From contig NZ_JBFOHP010000002.1 in the NCBI RefSeq assembly GCF_040907265.1, positions 2,566,501 through 2,630,500 of the forward strand: a DNA stretch of 64,000 nucleotides, read 5' to 3'. Position 1 is the first letter of the stretch; each line of letters opens with the position of its first letter. Under the pieces are notes generated by a model. It saw only the letters and a list, made by a program, of their open reading frames with translations, was not told where the DNA came from and made no database searches. Made by a program: the position numbers and the translations under genes. The DNA comes from Streptomyces sclerotialus. GTDB taxonomy: Bacteria; Actinomycetota; Actinomycetes; Streptomycetales; Streptomycetaceae. This document shows positions 1 to 7,915 of this stretch, piece after piece.

Positions 1-1355
1 GTGGCCTCAAAGCGCTGGGTGGTCTGGGGGCGCGGGACACGTTGGGCGAGGTCTGCCAGGGCGGGCTCGGCGGCTTGGCGGTAACCCTCCTGCAAGTGGC
101 GGAACGCTTCTTCGGCGGCAGCGGCCTGCTGCTCGTGGCCGCGCTGCTCGTGCCACTGGGCGGCGGCACGGGCCAGGTGCAGGGCAGTGAATACGAGAGC
201 GATGGCGACTCCGCCCGGAACGTCGGGAGCATAGACGAGTTCCTTGGCGGCTTGGCGAAGCTCAGTAGCGGCCTGGTGGTCGGCTCGGATTGCCGAGCGG
301 CGGGCCCGGTTGAACGCCTGTGCCGCCACTTGCAGTTCGGCTCGGTGCGTGCCGGGCGGTGTGACGCGGGCCAGGTTGTGCAGGGTGTCGGCGAAGGCGT
401 CCAGGTGGCCCTGGGCGGTAGCGGCGTCACCCGTTTCGAGCACGGTGCGGGCTGCGCGGACGGCTGATTCGGTGCGACGCCACGGGTCGGCCGGGTCCGC
501 CGCCGGTTGCGGAGGGTCAGCAATCTTCTGGCTGGGGAGGCGTTCAGCCAGGCGCTTGTAGGACAGGTCGGGGGCGAGTTTGGAGCCGCCGAAGAAGACG
601 GTGTCGCCGGGGGCAGCCAGACTGTAGCCGTCTATCTCGCCGTTCTTGGCGCTGATGCGCGGCCTGACCTGGATGCCGAGCGAGGTAAGGACGGTGAAGT
701 AGTCGTCGGTGCTCTGGACAGCGGCGGCAACCGCGTACGCGCGTTCCCGCAGCCACTCCCGCGCGGTCACCTCCTGGCCTTGCCGCTCGGCCTTGGCTCG
801 CTCCGCCCCGGTGGGCGTCTTGGGGGCGGTCAGGTCGCCGGACTTGAGGCGGCGTAGGCCATACTCGGTCTCGATCTTCCGGCACTCCTTCTGGGCCCGC
901 CAACCGTCCCGATTCGTACGCGGGCGGCGGCCGTCGGCGCGGACGGTAGTGGCCAGGATGTGAATGTGGTCATCCGCGTGCCGCACGGCGATCCACCGGC
1001 ATGCCTTGGCGTCTCCCTCGGGGGCGATGCCGGTGGTGGCGACGACGCGGCGGGCAACCTCGGCCCACTCGGCGTCGGTCAGGTAGCGGTCACCGGGCGC
1101 GGTGCGTACCGGGCAGTGCCACACGTGCTTGGGTGGCTTGGCACCGAGTTCGCGTGGGCGCAGGTCGACGTGGTGGTCGAGGCGCTTGGCGAGCAGGCTG
1201 AAGGTGGCACGCGGGTCACGGCCGGGGTCGGGGGCGCCGGCCATGTCCCAGGCGGCCACGATGTGCGGGTCGGTGTGTTCCTCGCACCGCCCCTTGCCGA
1301 ACAGGTACTTGATCAGGCCGCGGGTGTCGGAGCCGGTGGAGACATCAGGCACCAT
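1..1355 (-). CDS. Relaxase/mobilisation nuclease (MobA/VirD2-like), 3' end outside window
   Basis: This is the DNA strand transferase that would nick the element at oriT and lead the single strand into a recipient. About 451 codons are readable from the ATG at 1355 to the left edge with no stop, so the C-terminus is missing. The key evidence is the metal-binding histidine cluster H-A-D-D-H-I-H-I at about residues 126-133, with a conserved tryptophan just before it (CRWIAVRH), as in relaxase (PF03432-type) domains. A helical, Ala/Arg-rich region follows from about residue 170. The start overlaps the stop of the upstream mobC-like gene by 11 bp, so the two are probably translationally coupled. 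A catalytic tyrosine cannot be pinned down by eye. The family call is firm; subfamily and activity are inferred. Confidence 0.85.
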   Translation of the reverse strand, partial: MVPDVSTGSDTRGLIKYLFGKGRCEEHTDPHIVAAWDMAGAPDPGRDPRATFSLLAKRLDHHVDLRPRELGAKPPKHVWHCPVRTAPGDRYLTDAEWAEVARRVVATTGIAPEGDAKACRWIAVRHADDHIHILATTVRADGRRPRTNRDGWRAQKECRKIETEYGLRRLKSGDLTAPKTPTGAERAKAERQGQEVTAREWLRERAYAVAAAVQSTDDYFTVLTSLGIQVRPRISAKNGEIDGYSLAAPGDTVFFGGSKLAPDLSYKRLAERLPSQKIADPPQPAADPADPWRRTESAVRAARTVLETGDAATAQGHLDAFADTLHNLARVTPPGTHRAELQVAAQAFNRARRSAIRADHQAATELRQAAKELVYAPDVPGGVAIALVFTALHLARAAAQWHEQRGHEQQAAAAEEAFRHLQEGYRQAAEPALADLAQRVPRPQTTQRFEA

Positions 1356-2064
1356 ATGCGGCACCTTCCTCCATGAGCTTGTCCATCAGCTGATAGCTGT
1401 GCTCGACGGCCTGGTCTACGTGGTCGAGTACAGCCTCGGCGTGGTCGGGGATGGTTCCGCTGTTGATGGCCATGGTGATCTGGTTGAGGTTGTTGCCGAT
1501 GCGGTTGAGCGCGGTGACGTGCGCCTCGACGGCCTCCACCAGGGGGCGGGCCGGGTCGTCTTCCGGGCTGCCGGTCAGGGTGGTCTGGCCGAGGGCGACG
1601 GCGAGTGCGGCGTCGCCAACGAACCCAGCGAACTTCTGACCGCGCCGCGTAGCCTCCGCGGCGATGATGCGGACCGCAGTGGGAGTGAAGCGGATGGTCT
1701 TGTCCTGGTCGCGCTTCTCGGTGGTGCGCTTGCGGTTCATCAGCGCGGGCAGGGTCGGGGCGTCGGGCTCGCGCCACGAAGGGTGCTCGACAGGCGGCGC
1801 GGTGTCGGCGGGCGGCTCGTCAGGCACCGTGTCGGGAGGAACAGCGTCGGAAGGGACAGCGTTGGGCTCGGCCACCCCCTCCCCTGGCTCGGGCGTCCGC
1901 TGGCGCCCGGCCTCCTCCTCCGCCACACCAGGGGCGGGGGCAAGCGCGGACGAAGCCTCGTTAGAGGCTCGTTCGCTCCAGCTTGCTGCTGTTCGTCGGC
2001 CCAGGCCGAACCATCCCCTGCGGCGGCGCGAGGGGGCGGCGTCGTTGGTGCTGTTGTCGTACAT
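1345..2064 (-). CDS. MobC-like relaxosome accessory protein
   Basis: A 239-residue protein directly upstream of, and overlapping, the relaxase gene. The first 100 or so residues are Pro/Ala/Glu-rich and look disordered. The segment after KRTTEKRDQDKTIRFTP (about residue 115 on) looks like a ribbon-helix-helix DNA-binding fold, followed by helices containing the NRIGNNLNQI motif typical of MobC-type relaxosome proteins. Known MobC proteins bind near oriT and help the relaxase open the strands. A good ribosome-binding site (GGAGC) lies 6 nt before the ATG. Position and motif together support the call; the exact family was not tested by search. Confidence 0.8.
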   Translation of the reverse strand: MYDNSTNDAAPSRRRRGWFGLGRRTAASWSERASNEASSALAPAPGVAEEEAGRQRTPEPGEGVAEPNAVPSDAVPPDTVPDEPPADTAPPVEHPSWREPDAPTLPALMNRKRTTEKRDQDKTIRFTPTAVRIIAAEATRRGQKFAGFVGDAALAVALGQTTLTGSPEDDPARPLVEAVEAHVTALNRIGNNLNQITMAINSGTIPDHAEAVLDHVDQAVEHSYQLMDKLMEEGAAYGA

Positions 2065-2100
2065 GGCGGTGCTCCGGTGGCGTGTGCGCGGGTGATGTCA

Positions 2101-2216
2101 CATCCGTTGCATCCGTCGCAGGGCTGGTCAGCACAGGTACGGACACACGGGCAGGTACGGAGAGATGCGTCCCGGAAAGGCGATCCGTCCCCGCGCTGAC
2201 CTGCGCGGGGACGGAT
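2101..2216. other. Putative oriT-like region with direct and inverted repeats
   Basis: The non-coding gap upstream of the mobC-relaxase operon carries ordered repeats: CATCCGT twice (2101-2107, 2110-2116), CAGGTACGGA twice (2134-2143, 2152-2161), then a perfect 14-bp inverted repeat (ATCCGTCCCCGCGC at 2183-2196, loop TGACCT, complementary arm 2203-2216). Direct repeats plus a perfect stem beside mobC/relaxase genes are what relaxase recognition sites look like. The stem could instead, or also, be the terminator of the DUF3631 gene, which ends 31 bp away and is transcribed towards it. No nick site can be named. Confidence 0.45.
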
Positions 2217-2246
2217 GCGACGCAGTGATACGGACTCAGGCTGGGG

Positions 2247-3971
2247 TCAGCGGGCGCGCTCGGGGCCGGGAAATTCCCCTGGAGGTCCGACGGGCGGCAG
2301 CGTGTGTACCACCGAGCGCGCGGGCGCGGCGCCGTGTGCCGGTTCGGGCGCGGTCTCAGTGAGATCGGGGCAGTGGCGGGCCCAGGCGTCGAGGAAGCGG
2401 TTGCGCATGTATGCCTTGGCCTGCTTGTTCTTGGTGAACCGGTAATTGGCCGAGCTGATGCCGAAATCCCGCAGCAGGTTGCCCAGGTGGTAGGCGTTCA
2501 GGCCCTTGGTGCCATACTCCGCCCACGGGCCATCCACATCTTGGATCAGAGCAACAACCAGATCCTGCGTGGCCAGGACCTCAGGGTCCTGGTTCTCGGC
2601 GAAGATGCGGTGGATGTCACGCAGCAGTCGCGTCTTCAGGCTGCTCTGCTCGTCCTGGACGGCCTCGTACCGGGTCATCATGAGGCAGGCCGCGCGGGCC
2701 TTGTCCGGCCAGTGACCACCGGCCAGGTCAGCGACGATGACCAACGGCTCCCAGGTGTCCGCGGCCCGGTCTTCGACCGGCATCCTCGGCACCATACGGG
2801 CGGCCGTCCCGCGCAGCGGCCCCAGCCAGGCGGCCAGCTTGTCGCGCAGCGCGTTGAGTTCAGGCTTGGCGTAGCGCGAGCGGAACGGGGTGATCTTCTC
2901 GCCGGGCTTGCGCTTCTGCATCCGGAGCACGACCGTCCGGTCCATGATCGTGTCCGGCAGGTCGCCGATCCCCGCGATCGCGGCCATGGCGAAGGTCGGA
3001 TACGGGGTGGGCTTGTGCTCTGGTCCGGAGATGCGCCAGGCGGGCCGGTTGCGCTGGTGCCCGGCGTTCAGCAGGCCACGCAGGTCCTCCTTGTCACCCG
3101 CCTTGGGGCCGAAGATGGTGTCGGCCTCGTCCACCAGCAGCGTGGGCGGGTTCTTGCCGATGACCCTGAAGACCACCGCCGGGGAGGTGTTCACGGTCAT
3201 CATCGGCTGGTGGACGGTCTCGTGGAGCACGTCCAGGACGCGGGACTTGCCGGCCCCCTTGGTCGCCGCGACCACCGCGAGGCGGGGCGCGTGCTGCAGG
3301 GCGGGCTGAATGTGGGAGGCCGCCACCCACAGGGTGACCGCGGTCAGTGCCTCCTCGCTCGGCGCCACCACGTACCGGCCGATCGCCGACCGCAACTCGT
3401 CCAGCAGTGTGGCCCCGTCACCGGTCGCCTCGACGCCGGCACCGTCGTGGCCTCCGTCCTCCTGCCCGGCGTCAGGGGCGGCCACGGTTCCGTGCTGCGC
3501 GGTCTCCGCCGCAGGGCCGCTGGTCCGCAGTGGCTGGTGGGAACCACGGTCACCATCGCAGTCTTCTGGTGCACCGCTCGCGTCGTGAGGATCGATGTCC
3601 GCATCCGGAACCAGCGGACCGAGACCAGAGCCCTGGTCCGCACTCGGGAGGCGATCTGGTCCGCCGGGGCCGGTGTGGTCCGCGGCCCGTGGTCCGGTCC
3701 GCGCGTCGCTGACCTGCTTCTTTTCTGCTCCTGCGGCGGTCTGGAACGGAGTCGGTAGCGTGGTCCGCGCCTCGTCGGCGGATCGGTCCGCGCCCTCGGG
3801 TGGCTGCGGACCAACGCCGTGGTCCGGTTGGCCCGTGGTCCGCACTACAGGGGACTGTATGTCGAACTTGTCCGGACGGCGCCCGGGAATGCCCTGACCG
3901 GGGACCGCGACCTGCGGCCACACGACCTTGGAGGATGTGTTCGAAGCAGCGGGGGACGTAGAGTCGCCCAT
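2247..3971 (-). CDS. DUF3631-domain P-loop ATPase of a mobile element
   Basis: A 574-residue protein. Residues 1 to about 190 are Pro/Gly/Asp-rich and probably disordered. The rest matches the DUF3631 ATPase domain: Walker A GAGKS at about 239-243, Walker B TLLVDEAD at about 277-284, and an arginine-rich sensor region (IMDRTVVLRMQKR). Such proteins are common in actinobacterial integrative elements and plasmids, where they sit in the replication/primase module; the biochemical role is not established. The start has a GAGAGGAAC ribosome-binding site. It lies between the excisionase gene and the mob genes on the same strand, which suggests an element maintenance or replication role. Confidence 0.8.
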   Translation of the reverse strand: MGDSTSPAASNTSSKVVWPQVAVPGQGIPGRRPDKFDIQSPVVRTTGQPDHGVGPQPPEGADRSADEARTTLPTPFQTAAGAEKKQVSDARTGPRAADHTGPGGPDRLPSADQGSGLGPLVPDADIDPHDASGAPEDCDGDRGSHQPLRTSGPAAETAQHGTVAAPDAGQEDGGHDGAGVEATGDGATLLDELRSAIGRYVVAPSEEALTAVTLWVAASHIQPALQHAPRLAVVAATKGAGKSRVLDVLHETVHQPMMTVNTSPAVVFRVIGKNPPTLLVDEADTIFGPKAGDKEDLRGLLNAGHQRNRPAWRISGPEHKPTPYPTFAMAAIAGIGDLPDTIMDRTVVLRMQKRKPGEKITPFRSRYAKPELNALRDKLAAWLGPLRGTAARMVPRMPVEDRAADTWEPLVIVADLAGGHWPDKARAACLMMTRYEAVQDEQSSLKTRLLRDIHRIFAENQDPEVLATQDLVVALIQDVDGPWAEYGTKGLNAYHLGNLLRDFGISSANYRFTKNKQAKAYMRNRFLDAWARHCPDLTETAPEPAHGAAPARSVVHTLPPVGPPGEFPGPERAR

Positions 3972-3985
3972 GGATGTTCCTCTCT

Positions 3986-4022
3986 GGTGAGAGGCAGGGC
4001 GGGCGAAGCCCCGCCTCTCACC
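3986..4022 (-). terminator. Stem-loop between excisionase and DUF3631 genes
   Basis: A 10-bp perfect outer stem (GGTGAGAGGC at 3986-3995 with its complement at 4013-4022) is followed by one mismatch and a 4-bp inner GGGC/GCCC stem. It sits 86 bp downstream of the excisionase stop and only 15 bp upstream of the DUF3631 start codon. It could terminate the xis transcript or act as a translational or origin structure. There is no T-tract, as is usual for streptomycete terminators. Confidence 0.45.
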
Positions 4023-4107
4023 GGTTCGTTTGTTCAGGAAAGGGCAGCGAGTTGGGGAGCCGGCCCTCGGCGTTGGCGCGCCGGGGGCCGCACTGTTTCG
4101 GTGCCGG

Positions 4108-4338
4108 TCAGGCCGTGAGGTCGTACGTGGCCTGGGCTGCGAGCCATTCGTCCACCTCCGGCCAGCGGTAGCGCAGGTGGCGGCCGACCTTGAGGGTGTT
4201 CGGGCCCGTACGGCGGTGCCGCCACTGATAGAGGGTCTTCACCGGCACACCGAGGTAGGCGGCGACCTCCTCCGGCGTGGCCAGCGGGGTGCGGCTCGTG
4301 CTGCCGGCGGCGATTACGGGGCGAGAGTTTCGGGGCAT
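4108..4338 (-). CDS. xis: Excisionase-type helix-turn-helix protein
   Basis: A 76-residue MerR/AlpA-like winged-helix protein. The motif TPEEVAAYLGVPVKTLYQWR followed by a basic wing (KVGRHLRYRWPEVDEWLA) is the standard pattern of excisionases encoded next to tyrosine integrases in actinobacterial elements. It would bend DNA at the att site and push the integrase towards excision. The ribosome-binding site GAAGGAGA is strong. The gene is on the opposite strand from the integrase and separated from it by the XRE gene, unlike the compact xis-int pair of pSAM2-type elements. Confidence 0.85.
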   Translation of the reverse strand: MPRNSRPVIAAGSTSRTPLATPEEVAAYLGVPVKTLYQWRHRRTGPNTLKVGRHLRYRWPEVDEWLAAQATYDLTA

Positions 4339-4762
4339 GGGTCTCCTTCAACAGGGATAGGGGGCTGGACATGATGACCACAGTTTTCCTGCCGCATCCA
4401 GCGGCATTGTGCAGAGCTTTCACGGCCCCACCAAACGGCACATCGCCGACTGGGCTGTCACCGTAAAAGCAAATCCCCTGTTGATCTTCATCGCCAAAAA
4501 TCAGAGTTCCATCTGACCGATTACCACCGGAAGGTCCGGGCGGAACCGATCAACCCTCCCAGAAAGAACCACGAGGCCAGGAGGGTGCTGTGACGAGCGG
4601 CGATGCCTGTCGCCGCAGTGGCGGCGCGGGACCATAGCACAAAATTCCGGCTTCACTGAATCGCTCATCCCGCATCTCGCTTTACCCGTCGGATGCGAGT
4701 TATGGAAAGTTTCAGAGCCATCGCTTGCCACGGCCCGGTAATTCGAGTTACAGCTTTCTGTC
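4339..4762. promoter_or_regulatory. Divergent intergenic region between xis and XRE regulator genes
   Basis: No gene is supported in these 424 bp. The stretch is clearly poorer in GC than the surroundings, with A/T-rich patches near 4380 and 4490. It must carry the promoters for the leftward excisionase/DUF3631/mob genes and the rightward regulator/integrase pair. The regulator start at 4763 has no Shine-Dalgarno sequence; TTACAG lies about 8-13 bp upstream of it, so the message may be leaderless. Operators for the XRE protein are expected here, but I see no convincing long palindrome. Confidence 0.4.
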
Positions 4763-5065
4763 ATGGCAACACGACCCATCGAAATAGGCCCTGCCGGAAT
4801 CCAGGCCGCCCGCACCATCGAGAGCCTGCGCCTGGCGCGTGGGCTCTCCCAGCACCAGCTCGCCGAACGCTGCACCGCACTGGGTCGGCCACTGACCAAC
4901 ATCGCCCTCAGTCGCACCGAGCGCACCCGCCGCCGTTGCGACATCGACGACCTCGTCACCATCGCCGCCGCCCTCGGCATACCCCCGGCTGCCCTTCTGC
5001 CCCAGTGGACGGATCTCAGCGTCACCTCCCGCTCCGCAGCTGTACAGGAGGCCCTCCTTGGCTGA
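4763..5065 (+). CDS. XRE-family helix-turn-helix regulator
   Basis: A 100-residue protein with a Cro/CI-type helix-turn-helix in the first 65 residues (RLARGLSQHQLAERC, then LSRTERTRRRCDIDDLVTIAAALG). It probably controls the integrase it overlaps, or the divergent excisionase side. Its stop overlaps the integrase start by 8 bp, so both come from one transcript and the two reading frames are coupled. No ribosome-binding site precedes the ATG. The fold call is secure; the target is inferred from position. Confidence 0.85.
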   Translation: MATRPIEIGPAGIQAARTIESLRLARGLSQHQLAERCTALGRPLTNIALSRTERTRRRCDIDDLVTIAAALGIPPAALLPQWTDLSVTSRSAAVQEALLG

Positions 5066-6335
5066 GCCGTACGACCGCTGGCATAAGAAGCGGCCGCAGC
5101 CCGGCGAGGAGAAGTGCAAGAACCACGGCAAAGTACCCTCCGGCGAACACGGGCGCGGAAAGCGCTGGCTGGCCCGGTGGCGTGACCCGGAAGGGAACCA
5201 GCAAAGCGAGAGCTTCGACCGGTTCGAGGACGCCCGGCAACACCTCACCAAGATGCGGAGCGGCGTCGACGACGGAACGTACATCGATCCGAGGAAGGGC
5301 GAGGCCCAGCTCAAGTCGGTGGCCGAGCAGTGGCTGGAGAACCAGATCTTCGACAATCCCCGGACGTACGCCCAGTACGAGTCACGCGTACGCAACCACA
5401 TCATCGAACCGCTCGGGGCGCTCAAGCTGCGCCAGGTCAAGTCGTCCACCGTGCAGACCTGGATCAAGCACCGGCTGCAGGTACTCGACGAGACGACCGT
5501 GGGCCTCGTCTTCACACACCTATCTTCGATCCTGGCCATGGCCGTGGACGACGACCTGATCGCCAAGAATCCTTGTGAAACAGGCTCGGTGAAGCGGGTG
5601 AAGCCCCGGCGGTCAAAGAAGACGGCGAAGGATGTACCGCTGTCGTGGGAGCAGACGGATGCCCTACGGCCGCACTTGCCCGAGCGTTACCAGGCCACAG
5701 TCGACTGCGGCCGAGGACTGGGCATGCGGCAGGGCGAGATCTTCGGGTTCAGCCCCGAGGACGTCAACTGGCTGCAGAAGAACAAGGTCGTCCACATACG
5801 CCGTCAGATCGCCCACGATCGCGGCACGCTCGTCTTCGCTCCCCCGAAGGGCGGCACAGAGGACGACCCGAAGGATCGGTTCGTGCCGCTCAGCGACGAG
5901 CTGGCGGCGTTGCTCACCGAGCACATGCGTAAGCATCCGCCGGTCGAAGTCTCACTTCCCTGGCTGGAGAAGGGCGCCGAGCCGATCACCGTCCGCCTCG
6001 TGTTCACCACGCGCGAGCGGAAGCCACTGAACAAGAACTACTTCAACTACCTCTGGAAGGGCGCCCTGGAGGCAATCGGCGCGATAGCAGCCCTCAACGA
6101 CAAGCCCGTCGGAAGGGGCCGCAAGTGGCAAGAGTGCCGGGACAAGATGATGCACTCACTACGGCACCTCTTCGCCTCCGAGGCGATCAACGAGGGCGTC
6201 GACGTCTACACGCTCGCCGACCTCCTCGGCCACGAGGACCCTGCGTTTACCCTCCACCGCTACGTCCACCGTGTGACGGGTGCGGTCGAGAAGGCCCGCA
6301 AGGCGATCGGCCGACGCTACCGCCTAGCCGCCTGA
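5058..6335 (+). CDS. int: Tyrosine site-specific integrase
   Basis: A 425-residue tyrosine recombinase. The N-terminal arm-binding domain (about 36-80) has the RWLARWRDPEGNQQSESF pattern, a SAM-like core-binding domain spans about 85-170, and the catalytic domain starts at about 195. Catalytic residues are visible: R224 (GLGMRQGE), K264, H366-x-x-R369 (HSLRH), H392 (LGHED) and the nucleophile Y402 (HRYVH). The start is TTG at 5058, chosen because AGGAGG lies 7 nt upstream and the frame then covers the full family length. All catalytic residues are present, so the enzyme may be active. The att site would be expected near its 3' end. Confidence 0.93.
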   Translation: MAEPYDRWHKKRPQPGEEKCKNHGKVPSGEHGRGKRWLARWRDPEGNQQSESFDRFEDARQHLTKMRSGVDDGTYIDPRKGEAQLKSVAEQWLENQIFDNPRTYAQYESRVRNHIIEPLGALKLRQVKSSTVQTWIKHRLQVLDETTVGLVFTHLSSILAMAVDDDLIAKNPCETGSVKRVKPRRSKKTAKDVPLSWEQTDALRPHLPERYQATVDCGRGLGMRQGEIFGFSPEDVNWLQKNKVVHIRRQIAHDRGTLVFAPPKGGTEDDPKDRFVPLSDELAALLTEHMRKHPPVEVSLPWLEKGAEPITVRLVFTTRERKPLNKNYFNYLWKGALEAIGAIAALNDKPVGRGRKWQECRDKMMHSLRHLFASEAINEGVDVYTLADLLGHEDPAFTLHRYVHRVTGAVEKARKAIGRRYRLAA

Positions 6336-6626
6336 AGAGGTCCCACCCGCCTCACTCGCCTTCGAGCAGATCCACCGCCACTCCTGGATATCTATGTCGA
6401 ACTTGCCTCGACGGACGTCCTGGAGAGCAGCCGCGTAACCGATCTCGATGGCTCGCGAGAACGCTTCAAGGACCTCCATCGGGGCGTTCAGGTAGCCGCT
6501 GCCTGAGTGGAGGTTGGCAGCAGCTTCGGACACCGCGCGAGCGTCCTGAGCAGGCACGGTGGCTATGTGGAGATCGTTGATGGCGCGTACGAAACCATCG
6601 AGCTGTTCCTTTGGTGTGTCAGTCAT
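6324..6626 (-). CDS. Small hypothetical protein
   Basis: A 100-residue, mostly alpha-helical, acidic protein beginning MTDTPKEQLDGFVRAI. I do not recognise a family. It converges on the integrase gene and overlaps its 3' end by 12 bp. The frame stays open upstream to 6797, but that extension would cross the direct repeat at 6690-6744 and has an unnatural composition, so I prefer the ATG at 6626, although its ribosome-binding site is weak. Codon use is typical of a coding frame. It could be element cargo. Confidence 0.5.
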   Translation of the reverse strand: MTDTPKEQLDGFVRAINDLHIATVPAQDARAVSEAAANLHSGSGYLNAPMEVLEAFSRAIEIGYAAALQDVRRGKFDIDIQEWRWICSKASEAGGTSSGG

Positions 6627-6689
6627 GAGGGACAGGATGTGCCGCCGAGGGCTGTTCGAAACGCCAGCCCGTCGTTTCTCCCCCGCGAT

Positions 6690-6744
6690 GTGCACCGCTT
6701 GTACAATGGACCGGCCGTGGAACACGCGTCCGAGCAGGTCAGAA
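6690..6744 (+). repeat. Left copy of a 55-bp imperfect direct repeat
   Basis: This segment aligns without gaps to 9112-9166. The first 13 bp (GTGCACCGCTTGT) and the last 18 bp (CGTCCGAGCAGGTCAGAA) are identical, and the 24 bp between match at about 13 positions. It lies 355 bp beyond the integrase stop, where an attachment site would be expected. It also contains TACAAT and its complement, so a promoter role is possible. Similarity stops sharply on both sides. Confidence 0.6.
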
Positions 6745-6852
6745 CGCTTTTTTCGCTCTCCTGTGTCGCCTGTGGGCCGTGGGTCAAGTTCTTCCACCCT
6801 CGGAAGGCGCGGCCCACGGCGCTGCCGTGTCAGTCGGCCCTAGCTTGACTGG

Positions 6853-7473
6853 TCATTCGTCGCTGGCTTCGGACCTGGGACCCAAACCATCGGGGTTCCT
6901 CAGTCTAGCCCTGAGCATTCGTCTCATCTCAGACTGGTTGCTTCGCTCCCACTCCTTCCAGGCCACAGTGAAGGCGCCGGTCTCTCTTGGGATGGGATCA
7001 CCACGTCGCCAGGCACCCATGCACTCAACGGCATGTTCGGTCACGGCCTGGAATGTCCACTGCCGGCGGATCGGCGTGCACCTATCTATCTCCTCCCAGT
7101 TCTCCAAAAGCTCAAGTGTGCGGAGGAGGCGTTCGCGCAGCTCGTCATTTCGGACGACATAGGCTGCGATCTTGGCAGGGCCCAGCGAGTCATTCAGAAC
7201 CGTTCCCCACTCCCGCGCCTGTAGGTAGTACTCCTCTCGCACCTCCTCCCTGATCACGTCCGGTCCTGTCTTCGGGGGCGGATCTGGCTCCCAGGGCATG
7301 CTGCGCAGGTGGCACTCAATCCGCACAAACGCTTCCGATAGCGCCGCCACAGCAGCGTCCTGCCTCCCTTCCAGACGCTCGCTCTTGGCTCGCTTAGCCT
7401 CCCAGCGATGCGCGAAATAGCTCGCAATGAAGGACACGATCGCACCAAGCATCACCAACAGGAACTGCTCCAT
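6853..7473 (-). CDS. Membrane-anchored hypothetical protein
   Basis: A 206-residue protein with one N-terminal membrane segment (residues 2-21, FLLVMLGAIVSFIASYFAHRW) followed by a charged, helical cytoplasmic domain rich in Arg and Glu, probably partly coiled coil. I recognise no enzyme motif. Its GC content is lower than the core genes. It lies inside the island bounded by the two 55-bp repeats. A single-TM anchor with a helical domain occurs in many phage-defence and signalling proteins, but nothing here proves that role. Confidence 0.6.
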   Translation of the reverse strand: MEQFLLVMLGAIVSFIASYFAHRWEAKRAKSERLEGRQDAAVAALSEAFVRIECHLRSMPWEPDPPPKTGPDVIREEVREEYYLQAREWGTVLNDSLGPAKIAAYVVRNDELRERLLRTLELLENWEEIDRCTPIRRQWTFQAVTEHAVECMGAWRRGDPIPRETGAFTVAWKEWERSNQSEMRRMLRARLRNPDGLGPRSEASDE

Positions 7474-7915
7474 GCCACCAGTGTGATCTCCCTAGGTCCC
7501 AAGCGCAGGCCGTCGGCGGCACCTCTGGCTGAGAAAGAGCGCCGCCGATGGGAGACCACTGCCAGGCGGCGACGGCTGCCTCTCCCTCGCTATCCGCTTC
7601 TGCGTCGAACGCTGCGTCGCAAACCCACAACGGCGCTGCCCGCCCCCCTCAGGCGGGCCAGTGGCGGAGGCGAACGCACGCCCCGCTTGTGCTAAGGCTT
7701 TCCTGTAACTCGACGCAGAGGTGGACAGACATCGGGTACAGTGCGGCCAGATGCCGGTCCGCGGAGGCCCGGTTGCCAGCAGAAGTATGTGAGCCCGGTA
7801 CTCACGGAAGCTGTGCAGGGTGTGGAGCACCTACTCCGCGACGCAGCAAACGACGCGTGGTTTCACAAGGTATGTGGCTCTGATTCGCTGACCGGGCAGC
7901 GGTGTGAGGTGAAGC
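7474..7915. other. Intergenic stretch of the accessory island
   Basis: About 440 bp without a gene I can support. Open frames here have shadow-like composition. The region should hold the promoters of the leftward membrane-protein gene and the rightward 288-residue gene. GGGTACAGTG near 7735, with GTGGAC about 17 bp before it, is a weak -10/-35 candidate. Confidence 0.3.

Noticed and set aside
2304..3758. A 484-codon plus-strand frame opposite the DUF3631 gene
   Set aside because: Shadow of the ATPase gene; composition is Arg/Gly/Val-rich with no recognisable motif.
7548..7883. Short plus-strand coding frame in the island gap
   Set aside because: Low-complexity Arg/Ala composition, no ribosome-binding site and no coding bias.
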